DNA from: Byssothecium circinans
Taxonomy: Eukaryota; Ascomycota; Dothideomycetes; Pleosporales; Massarinaceae
Assembly (NCBI GenBank): GCA_010015675.1
Contig: ML977021.1
Location: 135,393-199,392 of the forward strand
Direction: 5' to 3'
DNA length: 64,000 nucleotides
In this document: positions 1-11,733 of the stretch, in pieces
How the letters are laid out: each line of letters opens with the position of its first letter
Numbering within the stretch: position 1 is the first letter of the stretch
The notes under the pieces: model-generated
Database searches by the model: none
The model's input: the letters and a program-made list of their open reading frames with translations, nothing else
What the model was told of the DNA's origin: nothing
Position numbers and translations under genes: made by a program

Positions 1-1
1 C

Positions 2-1598
2 CATGCTCTGGTCGAAGGCCACGATCTCCGACTTGCCACAATGGTTGCCCAGATTGGAGGCGATGATACTGCACGTCAAGACATGACATCGCAGCTTGAC
101 GAGTGGAGGCGGATGGATGTGCTCTCTGAAATCGACGAAGCGGTCCGTACTCTATACGAGCTGATTGCCGGGAATTGTGCACAGTCAGAGGGCAAGACCA
201 ACGGTGGTCGCGAGAATAAGACACCCAGCTTTATCATTTCTAGCCGCTTCAACCTCGACTGGCGTCGCGCCTTTGGTCTCCGGCTTTGGTATGGCACTAA
301 GGTTGATGAGCCTATCGAGCTAGCCGTTGCTCAATTCGCCGACGCTCTACGCTTTGGCAATGAAGATGTCAAGCCAGTGCCATGGTTTATCGAGCAGGGT
401 AAGGACATGGGCTGGAATGACCCGAAGAAGGAGAACCGCGAAGATTTGCTCTGGGGCATCTTGAAGCTCTATGCCTCTTCTAAAATGGACGTGGCTGCCA
501 ATGTCGAGGATGTCTTGGCCCCCGAGAACGTTTCTGGCCATCCTTTGAATGCACGCCTGTCCTTCCAGCTCTTTAACATCTTCAAGTCCCGCGCCGAAGA
601 TATCGATGAGAGCCCAGAACGTGTTGTTGGCATGCCTATAGTGCGAGAAGAGGGAAGCCGCCATTCTTCCTTTCTCTCACCAGGATCTTCAACTGCAGAC
701 CTGGATGATGAAGGCACAAATGCTTTGGTCGAGCTTGGCGATAAGCTTGCTCTCACATACGCAGCTTCATTGTATACCCTAGAGCACTGGACGACTGCAG
801 CATGGGTCTACGGTCATGTGTCGCACGGTGCTACACGAGAGCACTTCATTCGTTCGCTCCTCGCCCAATTCTCTCACACGTTCTCCCTTACTGAGTCAGA
901 TGCTACATACACTCATCTTACGGAGGACTTGGACATCCCGCATACCTGGATCCATGCAGCTGCTGCCTTACAAGCGAAGGTAGAAGGCGATACACTTCGC
1001 CAGGCTATGCACCTCATCAAGGCCAATGAGCTCAAGGAAGCCCACGAAGTCCTCTGCCGCAGCGTAGGTCCTGACTCCGTCATCTCTCGGGACTATGATG
1101 CTCTGCGCGAGCTCCTCGGTGGCTTCATGCCCACGCCTCCCAGCAGCCCGACCTCAAACCCCAGCCACTCCCGTGGTCGCAAAGAACCTGTTCAAGGCTG
1201 GAACTTTGGCGGCCAGATATACTTCGACTACATCGAGCTTCTAGACCTGACGGGTCAACGCTCCACGTACCGAGTGGACAAAGAGCTGAATGAGAGGATC
1301 CGGGACTTGTTGGTCAAGATCTCCCGGGCGATGGAGACCGTAGCGGTGAGGTGGAAGCAGATGGAGCTGCAGGAGAGGGTTGCGTTGACAGAGATTGCGG
1401 GCACAGTTGCCGCTGGTCTTGCCAAGCTACAGGTATGCTCTGTTGTGACCTTTGGGAACAAAGAAGAGAGACTAACAATATCAGTCATCTGACCGCTCCC
1501 GCATACTCAAACTCCCGCTTACCGAGGATTTATGGCTCAAGCACTCGATTGAGCTGAGCACGGGCTATTACCGCAATGTCATCGCTGCTGGTCGTTAG
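2..1598 (+). CDS. Nuclear pore protein Nup96 (Nup145C) part of Nup98-Nup96, 3' portion
   Basis: The reading frame is open from base 2, so the window starts inside the gene; the first in-frame ATG (41) is internal. Exons are 2-1432 and 1485-1598. The 52-bp phase-0 intron has a GTATGC donor, an ACTAAC branch site and a CAG-type acceptor, and reading through it would end the protein early. The protein resembles the C-terminal alpha-helical Nup96 domain: the N-terminal GHDLRLATMVAQIGG segment, the FNLDWRRAFGLRLWYG block and the later HAAAALQAKVEGD helices are typical of the family. Nup96/Nup145C is a scaffold subunit of the Y-shaped (Nup84/Nup107) complex of the nuclear pore. In fungi it is normally made by autoproteolysis of a Nup98-Nup96 precursor, whose FG-repeat half would lie to the left of the window. 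The family call is from recalled similarity. Gene extent to the left is unknown. Confidence 0.85.
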
Positions 1599-2281
1599 TC
1601 ACGTCGCTGGAAAGCATGATGCGGGCGAGTATGAAAAGTTGTTTTTTGGGATTGAAAGAAAACTCCATGTCTGCGCGTGTCAATCGGTGGGAAAGTGGTA
1701 TTGAAAGGGCTGAATTGCGAAGGTTCGTTTTCGGCATAGCGAGCACATGGGCGAGCGAGTTTTTCCCCCTTTCTTTTGCTTTGCGGACACGGATGCATAC
1801 GGTGACAAAGCGAGAGGGATATCCGATTCGAAATGTGTATAGTAGGAATTGACAAAGAATGATATTTTAATCGTGGAAGGTCTTGATATTCGATTATCTT
1901 GGACAGCGTTTTGCCGTGATGTATACAGCAGACAGCTTTGGGTTGGAAATGTTAGTGTATTTGAGGCGACTTGTTGTGCGCGTTTGTTTTGCTTTGCGCG
2001 CCCATTCGGGCTTTATATTGAATGATGGGTTCTTTAGTTGAGGATGAGGGTCTTTTTGTTGTTAGCTTTTATGAGCTTGGGCTCGTGGAATGGCGGTATA
2101 CGGTGGGTGTTGGGGTGTTGGGGGGATAGACCGGTTGTATCACTTAGTGCAGGTATAAATACCTGCGCGCACAGTGGATAGTTTACTACAACGATTCCCT
2201 TACATTATCACATTCGATAGGTTATGTACCAAGGTACTATCTACATTGACTGGAAAAGAAGACAGCTCTGCATACCTACTT
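1599..2281. other. Intergenic, between convergent gene ends
   Basis: This 683-bp gap separates the 3' end of the Nup96 gene (+) from the 3' end of the Hsp70-like gene (-). I see only short open frames without family resemblance and take it as two 3' untranslated regions. A T/G-rich stretch at about 1900-2150 may hold 3' processing signals. Confidence 0.6.
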
Positions 2282-4760
2282 TCACGCCATCGCATAGCCT
2301 GGTTCAAAGCAGGCTGCCACACTGAAGTCTCTGCCAATTTCTTCCTCGCGTTGAGTCCCACCGCCGCAATATCGAGCCTTGAACACTACTTGGCGATCAA
2401 CGAAAGTGAAGGAAATCTTGAATTCCAGACTGTAGACCTCAACGTCGCGAATCCGTCTGACCACGCGTTTGTTCAATTTCAACTCACGAATCAGTTCCGT
2501 AGCGTCCCAGGACAAGGTGACGATTTTGGATGCCCCTAGTTACAATGTCAGGTTCATAGCTTCTTAGAACAAAGGCTGAATGCGAGGACTCACCCCTTCT
2601 TTGGGCATCATCAACGTGAGTATATTTAGGCAGTGAAACCTTGCTCGCGTATAAGCGCTCTCGCAAAACATTTGCTTTCGCCCCAATGCCTTCGCTAGTC
2701 TTCACCGATATGACATGAGTGCTTTGCCACGATACCTCGTATCCTTGTCCAAGCACGTTCGGTTCCTAGACAGTTCGTGAGCTCAAATGTACATTGAAGA
2801 AGGGAGAATATATACCAAGTCAAACGATCGAGGCTTCTTCGCTACAGGCACAAGACGATTCATCCAATATTTTCCTCCGTCTTGAGAGGTCTCCACCTCA
2901 TGCAGTTCAAGTATTTCGAACTCTTCTTTGGAAACCCTCTTTTGAGTGTTCGACTCGAAGGGGATATGACGAAGCAGCATTATGTTAAAATTGAGTACCA
3001 TGTCTGGGCCATCAATTTTGTTAAGCGATCGATATATCGCTCCAATAGCTACAGCTGGCGCGGCTACTCTGTCAGTGACTCTGGAGCATTGTTAGTGATC
3101 AGTAGGCGAGAGAGTGTCTAGGTTGAACCCACAATCCATCCATCGTCCTAGACTGCGGACTTCTAACGTTGATTGTCGAGAGCTGATATTTCAAGCAGAA
3201 CCTGTCTACTTCTTCTCGAATGCGACGAGTCACCAGCTTTGAATCGGCTCCGCCTCCTGTAAGTATGAGTACGTCGACGTGATGACCAAGCGATCTTGCC
3301 GACTCCAACTGGCCAATGAGTAGGTCTAGAATACGTCTAATCGTTGGCTTAAAGACCAGCTGCAACTGTTCCCTAGTTGGTGTTAGTACGGAGTTTAACC
3401 ATCGCCGAAGGTGAAAAGTGCGACTCACGTTGTGAACGCTAGCTTTGATGCTTCCACGCCTGTGGTGTATAAACGAGCCCTGTGACTGCTCCCTCCAGTC
3501 ACTGCTTTTGACCTTTTGATTTTATCTTCGAACTCCATCACAGCCCTACTCAAAATCATTTCCATGGTGTCTCTACCTTGAGGCGCGTACTTCATATCGA
3601 GAAGGTGTTTCTCAACCATGTCACGGAATGCGTGGTTGACATGGTGCATTCCGCATGAAGTCCCTTAAAATAATTAGTCCCAGAAGACCTTTTTAAGTGA
3701 GTGGAAGACGGAAATACCTTGTGGCTCCACAGCGCCAGCAGCACCTGTTTCGAAGCGTAGTGGAAACGCCCTCCTAGTTTTCAGTGTGCAAACGTCGGCG
3801 GTCAGTCCACCAATATCGAGAACGGTCACCACCATGCCAGGCTAGCATGGTAAGTATGAAGTGGCGACTTAATCAGGGAATGATTAGGAAACTTACCCGA
3901 ATCTCCAAATCCCCCGCCGCCAGATGTGCGATGTAATGTGACGCAGCATCCGAATCTTGCACGAAAAAGAATTTGTGATGATTCGTTGACGGACATGGGT
4001 GGAACTCAGCTTCCTTCAAAGCTTTCGTCATCAGTCTCACAAACTTGGGGGCGTTGAATCCCTCAGGGATAGACATCGACCATTCGACTTGAGTTCGAGG
4101 TGTGAATCCATGTCTACTCAACAAGCACTCTTTGACATGCAAGAGGAGCGCCGTGAGGAAATCGACAATAACCATACTGATATCCTTCTCGATCCCAAAC
4201 TCTTTCAGCATTCTCAGTTTCTCCTGAACCTCTTGTCGTAGCCTCATGGCATCCTGGTCGTCATCATCACTAAGTTCGGCCTTGAATGCCTCCACACAAA
4301 CCCATCGAGGATGGGAGTCAGACAGATATAGCGGCTCCTGTGCTTCGTACCCCCAAAGAAAACCCCTGGCTTCGTCCTGTTCGGCGTCATAATCGTCCTC
4401 GCCAATTGTCGATGGAGTATCCCGGTCTGAAGTTGGGCGATGTGGGGTTCTATAGGCCACCACCGATGGTACTCCTGCGCATGATTGTGTCGCCCAGTTC
4501 GGTTCGCCGGCGAAGTTGCCGATAACGTGGATGTAAGGACGGCCGTTGGCACTTAGTAGGCGACGGTTGTAAACCGCAACTATGCTGTTCGTGGCTCCGA
4601 AATCTAGGGAGATCTTGAGATCATCATCAGAGTCGAGCGGTGTGGACGGCAGTGGTGTGGGGTCGGGACCTGCTTCCGTTCGGACTGAGTAGCGCCGGTT
4701 CAGGGGCCTGGCTGGAAGCTGTTGCTCACGGTAGGTCTGTATGCGCTCTGACCTTCTCAT
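2282..4760 (-). CDS. Hsp70/actin-fold ATPase family protein
   Basis: Seven exons can be joined in one frame on the minus strand: 4760-3897, 3841-3718, 3663-3429, 3372-3133, 3068-2816, 2765-2594 and 2535-2282, giving about 713 residues. All introns are 44-64 bp with GT..AG ends. Three hallmarks of the Hsp70/actin nucleotide-binding fold appear in order: phosphate-1 loop ISLDFGATNSIVAVY (about residues 50-64), phosphate-2 VLDIGGLTADV just after the first intron, and the adenosine loop LILTGGGADSKLV. The region after the ATPase does not look like a standard DnaK peptide-binding domain and no EEVD tail is present. This places it with the divergent Hsp70-like ATPases common in filamentous fungi, whose clients are mostly unknown. 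A cytosolic location is inferred because no signal peptide or membrane segment is seen. The start at 4760 is the first ATG of the first exon; an upstream non-coding exon cannot be excluded. Confidence 0.8.
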
Positions 4761-5427
4761 CTCTGTCGTTTCGAGAGGTCAGCATATTTCTCCACAACGT
4801 TACAAAATCACAATTCTTACTGAAGGGGAAGCGCAACTGATACTGCACCCAAAAAGTGAAGATTTGAGGGCCTTTCAATTGAAATTGATAGTGGAACGGA
4901 AGTGATAGTTCAGCGGAGACGGGGATTGATGTGAGCACAATTTTGTCGTAAAAGCGAGACTGAAGGTATTTGCGAGAAAGTCAAACTATGCCAATGAAAC
5001 AACGGGGTAGGGTGTATTAGACTAAAAGAGGGTAATATAATAGACCGTAACCTTTTCGCGTATTCTGTGCAACATGCAGGTTTTGTGCAGCAAGTGAAGG
5101 CGCAATTTAGTCTGCGAGAAACCGTCAGGCCAGGGTAATCATGCAGAAGGATCCTTTTTATGTCTTAAGTCTTGAAAATATGCAGCAAGGATTGTAGTTC
5201 ACATGCGGTATCACCGGTGGCAACAACGAAGAGCCCACCGCTTCTCCATCCCACTTCTAGCCACTTTCTAGACTGCCATCACATGGGACTTTCGTCTTGA
5301 CACCTCTGACTGAACAACAACTCCTCACTCGTCACCTAAGAGGACTCGCTATTTCACGAATTTTCGCCTCGTCGCTTAATTTTTCTTTCTTTTTCGAAAT
5401 CGACCTTGTCTGATCTGTCATGCTAAA
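4761..5427. other. Divergent promoter region
   Basis: This 667-bp spacer lies between two divergently transcribed genes (the Hsp70-like gene and the unrecognised gene at 5428), so it should hold both promoters. It is A/T-richer than the flanking exons and carries C/T-rich tracts near 5230-5400. I see no recognised factor site. Confidence 0.5.
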
Positions 5428-7392
5428 ATGTCGTCACCTTCAGACGCCAGATTGTGGCCATACCTGCTCTGCCTCATCGACGTGCATCAAGGAGAAGCAG
5501 ATTTCTTCATCGCAATCTTGACAGAGTAAGTGAGGTGATTTTGAAACTTGTTGGACTTTGAGAGCCACACGCTAACAGGTCGCGATCTTCAAGTATCAGT
5601 CAGTCCATTAAAGAGGATCGGTACACCTCAGAAAGCATGTGGACGATTATGAGGAAGCGTGTGCTGGGTCGTCGAAGGGATGACAAGGGATTGATGAAAA
5701 GGGTGCAATCCGAAGGCACAGATGCGGTGAGTGGCGAAGCCCTGCTCTGAAAGAGCTATTCTGATTGTGACTTTAGATCCGTCGGGGTAATATGACTCGA
5801 GAAGACTTCGACCAGGCCAACGCCTACCGCCACGACTATAAGCTACCACCCCTATCCGTCCACTTCCTCCATCCAAAGCACCGTGATGCTTCAAGTCGAC
5901 CACATACGGTTTCCAAGCGACATCAGCAACTCGAACCAAACAAGAATCTGAGGATCAAGCTTAATCTCCCGCCTCGGCCACGGCAGGAAATAAACATACC
6001 AGGGGGGACCGTAGAGGAGGCATACCGACCAACTTATCTAAGTGCAAGGCAGGCGGAAACCCCCCATACCCTTTCGCCTTACGGTACAAACCTTTCCAGA
6101 GACCACATCCACGCAAATGACACCTTCCAAAGGAACAATCCCAATCCCAATTTCCCTCCAACCGGAGTCATCACCCTTCAACAAACTCGCGTTCAGGCTC
6201 TCGAGTCCGACAAAAAAAGATTGACAAGTGAGGTCATTTCGCTCAAGGATATACTCAGCACCCACCTAGCCAAGATTGATACGGAGCGGCAGCGAATGAT
6301 TCCATTTACCAAGGAACTTCATCATAACCAAAACTTTGGTAAGGACTTTGCGTTGATCCTAAATGATTATATCAAGCGCGACCGCCAGCGGGAAGAGCTC
6401 AGTACAACTTTCAAGGTCGTGTTTGGAAGTTTAGACACTAATGAGCTCCCTCATCTCCCATCCGTTCCGGAAACTCAATCAGGTTGGGCCCGAATCTATC
6501 ACCATGTCATGGATACTTTTGAAGGGGAAGACCTACTTGTACCCAAAGACGATCGTGCCACCAATGCTTTATCGGCCGTTTCGCAGCCCCCGATTGGCGA
6601 CGTCTCAAACACATGGGAAACTCCGCTTGGATCTTCTGCTGAGGTGGATTATGGTGCAGTGCTGCAGGCATATGTTGGGAGGATGCTCTGTGAGCTCGTG
6701 TTTGGCTCCGAATACCCCGAGTTCGTTGGGGATTCGTCCAAATATCTGGAGAAGGTATATCAGCTTGCAGCTCTTAAAGGTAACGCAGCTTCATCACTGA
6801 TACGTCGAGAATCATTGACTGATTCGTACATACAGACACACCTGCAAAGGCTGAAGCTCTGCACCTGGCTGTCTACAAGCTTCTCGTCAACGAACCGACG
6901 TTCACTGGCGACGAACCCCCACGGAAATGCATGGAGTGGGCAAATTCTCTCAATCATGAGATAAAGACGCTTCTCCCAAGTGCTCAAGACGATACGCCTC
7001 GCATTCATCGCCTCTACCAAAGTTTCTTACATGCCGTCCAATTCAAGATCTCACGTCAGACTACTCCATTACCTGTTTGCTTCCGGATACAGTGGGTAGT
7101 GGCCGGTAGTGAGTACGACGATACGTGGATGGCCGTGGGCAGCAGGGATGTACGAACCAGGGCTGATTCCAGCCACCCGAGAGTGAAGCTATGTATGTTC
7201 CCTGCTCTCATTCAAGGGGAGCTTGACGATCCTGTAACCTCTGCTGGCTCGAAAGGGATTGCTTCTGCTCTGATCCACAGGCAAAAGTTCACAATGGGTG
7301 TTACGAATGTCTCGGCGTTGTCGCAAGTCTGCGATAAACTAAGGTTGGAGAAGTGGTTCGTTGTTTCCAAAGCTATTGTACTCGTAAAGTAG
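5428..7392 (+). CDS. Hypothetical protein, four exons, no recognised domain
   Basis: Exons 5428-5525, 5579-5726, 5777-6779 and 6836-7392 join in one frame to about 601 residues. Introns are 50-56 bp with GTAAGT, GTGAGT and GTAACG donors. The ATG at 5428 begins a short hydrophobic stretch (about residues 8-30) rather than a clear signal peptide. A polar, proline- and arginine-rich middle is followed near residues 215-250 by a heptad-like segment that could form a coiled coil. The second half is more hydrophobic and probably globular. I do not recognise a family. The consistent splice signals and the open frame across four exons argue that it is a real gene. It may be lineage-restricted. The exon ends 3' of 6836 are the least certain part. 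Confidence 0.7.
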
Positions 7393-10300
7393 GTCCGCAA
7401 CAATAAACGGAAAGGACCTGGTCGACTCAAATTCTCTTCTCACTGATCGTCGATTCAGGGCATGTCTTCAATATGACTACGTGCAGGAACGTATGTGGTC
7501 CGTCTGCTGCAAATCGGTCTGCTTAAGAGCTGAAAAGTCTTTTGTGATACATGTCATGCTTTGCGTTACACTTCCCCTACAACTTGGGTTTGCAAAACTC
7601 CCGACTCACGGCTGCACAAATACGGAAGAACCGGGCCGGCAGAAGGTGCGATCTCCATCCGAGCGAGGTGTTTGCTACAACGCTGGCGACGGCTCGCTGC
7701 TTCCGTTAACGCCACCAATTATTTCTTTTGGGTGGTGTCTTTACACCCCTTAGGAGTAGATCGATGCAGCGTCCTTGTGATGAATGTGCATCTTAGTTGT
7801 AGCCTAGCGATCGGCAGGTTTCTACGGTACGGATGCAACAAATGGATTTCTTGATGGGGTGTGTGATGTCTCTGATTCAATCGGATGGAGAACACAAATC
7901 ACTGTATAAAATATGCCGGAAATGATCAACACTGCCGTGTCCATGCGGATGTGCTTTGCCGGTTCCCTAGTACTTTGTCGCATCAGGCAAGGCAGCAGTC
8001 TGTATCTGTCTCCTGCAGCAAGCATGCGCAGTCTTAGTATTGGGGCCGTACCTTGCCTGTAGCTTTTGTGTTACTTTGTTTTTCCCCAGCTTTTTGGTTC
8101 GTCACCTTTTCAATGTCTTGGCTTCAGGTCCGGTCGCCATGAGCATTTTCCTGCGAGAGAACTACCGAGCTTAACGCACGGATATGAAACCTCTTAGCTA
8201 TTGCGTGGTAGAGTGCTATGAGCTTGAGTTTCTTTTGCTGATCGTGACATGTATACCTTCTATAGATACATCTTGCAGTGCATTCAAGCGGGACAAACGG
8301 AACGCACAGCTACTGCAAGACAGCCAAAGCGGAACTGCGGAAGCGCTAAAACCGCTTCCAGCTAGGTAGCAATAAAAGGTGATACAGACATGCCGAGATC
8401 ATCAAGCGAATTGCTTCTTGTTGCTAGTAGTGTACCAAAAACCAGATACATGGATACCGATATTGCAAGGCAACCGCAGAGGCCTGTTAAAGAGAAACAG
8501 GCTCGACAGCTCGTGCACCTACAAGCAATTTTGAGGTTAGTAAATTTATGTATGAGAACTATGTGTAACGTGCACACTGCTTACTTTCGTTTGGACTCCT
8601 GTATCTAAACCTGCAGAAGCATTAGTGAGCTTCTTTCAGCTTGAAACACGGATAATAGCATCCGAAGGACTCAAGCAATTAAGTGACGAGTTGTTGCCTG
8701 GCAGCAGAGAACGTTCCCCCAAGAATCACAGGGAGAATGATAATTTGCCTAGGTTCAGCGACAAGGTTTAAGGCTCCCAGGGCCCGATCGAACCGCCCGT
8801 AGTACCGCCAATCGTAGTCGAAACCAGTCTCTCAAGAATTCCAAGCTGGGGGAGTCCTGGTATCGGAATTAAGAATTCACCCTGATGACACGCAAAGAAT
8901 TGGAGGGAAAGGTCGAGATATTGATGGTTCGCAGTAATGTAGCAGTTGAGAGATGGACAATCCCCGGTTGCGCATGGTGCTTCGCTGTGATGAAATGGTC
9001 AGACGCGTGGGAGGAATTAAAAGCAGCATAATCAAGGCCTACTAAGTTTTTCATCGAATCAAGGAGTTGATGGGAGGATGATGATGGTGATGGTGATGGC
9101 GTTGATGAATTGTTGAAGTTCCGCTGCTCTTTGCCCGCCCAAGTGCAAAGCACGTGATCTAACACTCCCCGGCCTGTACACATGTATCGCACCAGTTGGC
9201 TGAAGTAGAAACATAATTTTATACAAACTTTCACTTCAAGTTACATCAAGACTCGGATATCCTTATTAACCCTATTATTCTGTCATGCTGAATAAGCCCT
9301 CCGAAAAAGCTAGTCGACCCATCCATCCTTCCGTGCTTGTATGGTAACCGCGGAGAAAACCACACCTTAATATCAAACACCAAAAATACCTACGATCACG
9401 CTCCACGGATCGTTCCACGGTTGAGTTGCCGAATCGCCGAGCCCAATTCCCTAATACGTGCTGCTCCGTTGTTGCTTACCATACATGTGTACTCTCGTCC
9501 GTGTCGGAAGAAGTCGGTCTTGGGAACGTAACTGTAACGTCGGGGGATGAGGTGACTTTTAGTCACCGTTTTCAAGACTTTCGTATTCCTTAGATGCGAG
9601 CATGCTGTGGTTATATCAATTCTCCAAGAGGTTTGGGATTGGCTCAATGTGACAGCAGGTTTCGTAGCTTGCGAAAGTGTATGGAGTCTCAATCGCGGTT
9701 GTGAGCGATAGATGATAACGCAATCTCTACGCCGTGCCATAGTTCTGATTGAACATCAATGAAAGACCATGATGAGGAATTTAGACCTTCAAATAATACA
9801 AATCCCATTACTCCGCTATCTCAACTCTGACGTACGTACGTAGAAACAAAGTCAACTCCACGTTCTCCCGGCTCTCGCCTAAGCACCTTAACACGCTAAG
9901 CCCTGTTCCTTGCACTCCCGACATCACACCACCGCCAACCTGCTCACAAATCCATAGCACCCGCCCATCTTCCGAAAAAGAGGCGGAGATGTGGCCCTTA
10001 CCCAACGGCTAGTTTGCGAGCCTATCACATCACCGCACTACTACGTAACAAAGTGCAGAATTTTAATCAATGCTTTCCATGCATCTGCTGAGTGAGCGCA
10101 TGGGCTGATGTATTGCCATTCCCTTCTAGCTTCGAAATTGTTACCTACGCGGTTGTGGTTTTCCGCGGAAATGTATGGTTTTTGATGTTGGGGATGGGGA
10201 TGCAGAAGTGCGTGTGATGGGTGAAGGGGAGTGGAGCGTGTATAAGATGGATGGGTGGGGATGCGCAGGTTGGAAGTTGCTTTCATTATCACATTGCATC

Positions 10301-10470
10301 ATTGCAAGACTACAACAACGAACGTTTCCGAACAGTACTCGACTATTCAGAAAGACTTCATTACTTCGATCTTGCTCCCGAAGCCTATTACAATCATCCT
10401 CAACAGTCATCCGAACAAAAAACCACCCACAACCGACCCCCCCACAAACTCTAGAACTCAATCATACACC
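7393..10470. other. Gene-poor interval
   Basis: About 3.1 kb without a supportable gene. Open frames are short, lack family resemblance and overlap one another on both strands. A small GATGGT-type trinucleotide run is near 9076-9110. The last part (10000-10470) should carry the promoter of the flavohemoglobin gene, and A/C-rich leader sequence is visible at 10400-10470. No tRNA-like A and B box pair with paired stems was found. Confidence 0.5.
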
Positions 10471-11733
10471 ATGGCACCAGCCCTAACCCCCGAACAAGCC
10501 TCCATAATCAAAGCTACAGTCCCAGTCCTCGCCGAGCATGGCGTAGCCATAACAACGAAATTCTACGCCGACGTAATCTCCTCCAACCCCGTGCTCAAAA
10601 ACATCTTCAACAACACGCACCAAGCAACAGGCCACCAAGCGCGCGCCCTCGCCGGCGCCCTCTACGCCTACGCGGCCAACATCGACGATCTGGGCGTGCT
10701 CTCTCCAGCTATCGAACTCATATGCCACAAACACGTCAGCCTAGTCATCAAGCCCGAAATGTACGACATCGTCGGCACGTACCTGCTCAAGAACATGAAG
10801 CTCGTGCTCGGCGACGCCGCGACGGAGGAGATTATGGATGCGTGGGGAGAGGCGTACTGGCAACTCGCCAACACCATGATCGAGAGGGAGAAAGTCATGT
10901 ACGAGGAGACGGCTTACTGGAAGGAATGGCAAGACTTTAAGATTGCGAAGAAGGAGAAGGAAAGCGAGGAGATAACTTCGTTTTACTTCGAACCCGTGGA
11001 TCAGAGTCTCAAGCTGCCAGTGTTCAAACCGGGACAGTATATCTCGGTGAATATCTTTATCGATGAGCTGGATGGCGGCGTGTGGCAGGCGAGGCAGTAC
11101 AGTTTGAGCGATGCGCCGGGGAAGAGTTATTTGAGGATTAGTGTGAAGAAGGAGCCGGCGGTTGAGATTGGGGAACCGAAGCATATGGCGCATCCCGGGT
11201 ATTTGTCGAATATATTGCATGATAGGAAGGAGGTTGGGGATGTTGTGCGGCTTACACATCCTTTTGGCGATTTCTTCTTTGAAGAGAAGGATGGAGGGAA
11301 GCAGGAACCGGTTGTGCTTATCTCAGCGGGCGTGGGCTTGACGTGTTTGATGAGTATCCTCAAGTCGTTGGTGGAGGAGCACTCTTCGAGACCGATCTCC
11401 TGGATCCACGGTGCTCGCGATAACAAGACTCGGGCGTTCAAGACGCAGGTTGATGGGTTTGCTGCGGCAAACAAGAACTTGCACACGCTATATTTCTCTT
11501 CCTCACCTAAGGGAGACGAAGTTGAGGGGAAGGACTACAGCATCAAGGGTCGGGTCGATTTGGGCAAAGTCGGCAAAGACGTGTTGTTCACAGACAACGA
11601 CAAAACGCAGTACTTCGTCTGTGGGCCCACTCAATTCATGCTTGATACCGAGGAAAAGTTGAAGAATCTGGGAGTCTCGAGCGATAGGATCAAGGTGGAA
11701 CTGTTCGGCACTGGCGGCGTACCCAGGGTTTGA
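10471..11733 (+). CDS. Flavohemoglobin, nitric oxide dioxygenase
   Basis: A single exon encodes 420 residues, the normal length for the family. The start at 10471 is chosen because the protein then begins like other flavohemoglobins (TPEQASIIKATVPVL) and because ACCATGG is a good context. The frame continues upstream but that part is unlike the family. The globin domain (1-150) has Tyr32 and Gln56 at the distal heme positions and His88 in CHKHVS as the proximal heme ligand. The FAD domain has RQYSLSD (208-214). The NAD(P)H domain has SAGVGLT (285-291), CGPTQFM, and a C-terminal ELFGTG that binds flavin. These enzymes convert NO and O2 to nitrate using NAD(P)H and protect against nitrosative stress. 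No targeting peptide is evident, so the cytosol is likely. Intronless, unlike most neighbours. Confidence 0.95.
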   Translation: MAPALTPEQASIIKATVPVLAEHGVAITTKFYADVISSNPVLKNIFNNTHQATGHQARALAGALYAYAANIDDLGVLSPAIELICHKHVSLVIKPEMYDIVGTYLLKNMKLVLGDAATEEIMDAWGEAYWQLANTMIEREKVMYEETAYWKEWQDFKIAKKEKESEEITSFYFEPVDQSLKLPVFKPGQYISVNIFIDELDGGVWQARQYSLSDAPGKSYLRISVKKEPAVEIGEPKHMAHPGYLSNILHDRKEVGDVVRLTHPFGDFFFEEKDGGKQEPVVLISAGVGLTCLMSILKSLVEEHSSRPISWIHGARDNKTRAFKTQVDGFAAANKNLHTLYFSSSPKGDEVEGKDYSIKGRVDLGKVGKDVLFTDNDKTQYFVCGPTQFMLDTEEKLKNLGVSSDRIKVELFGTGGVPRV

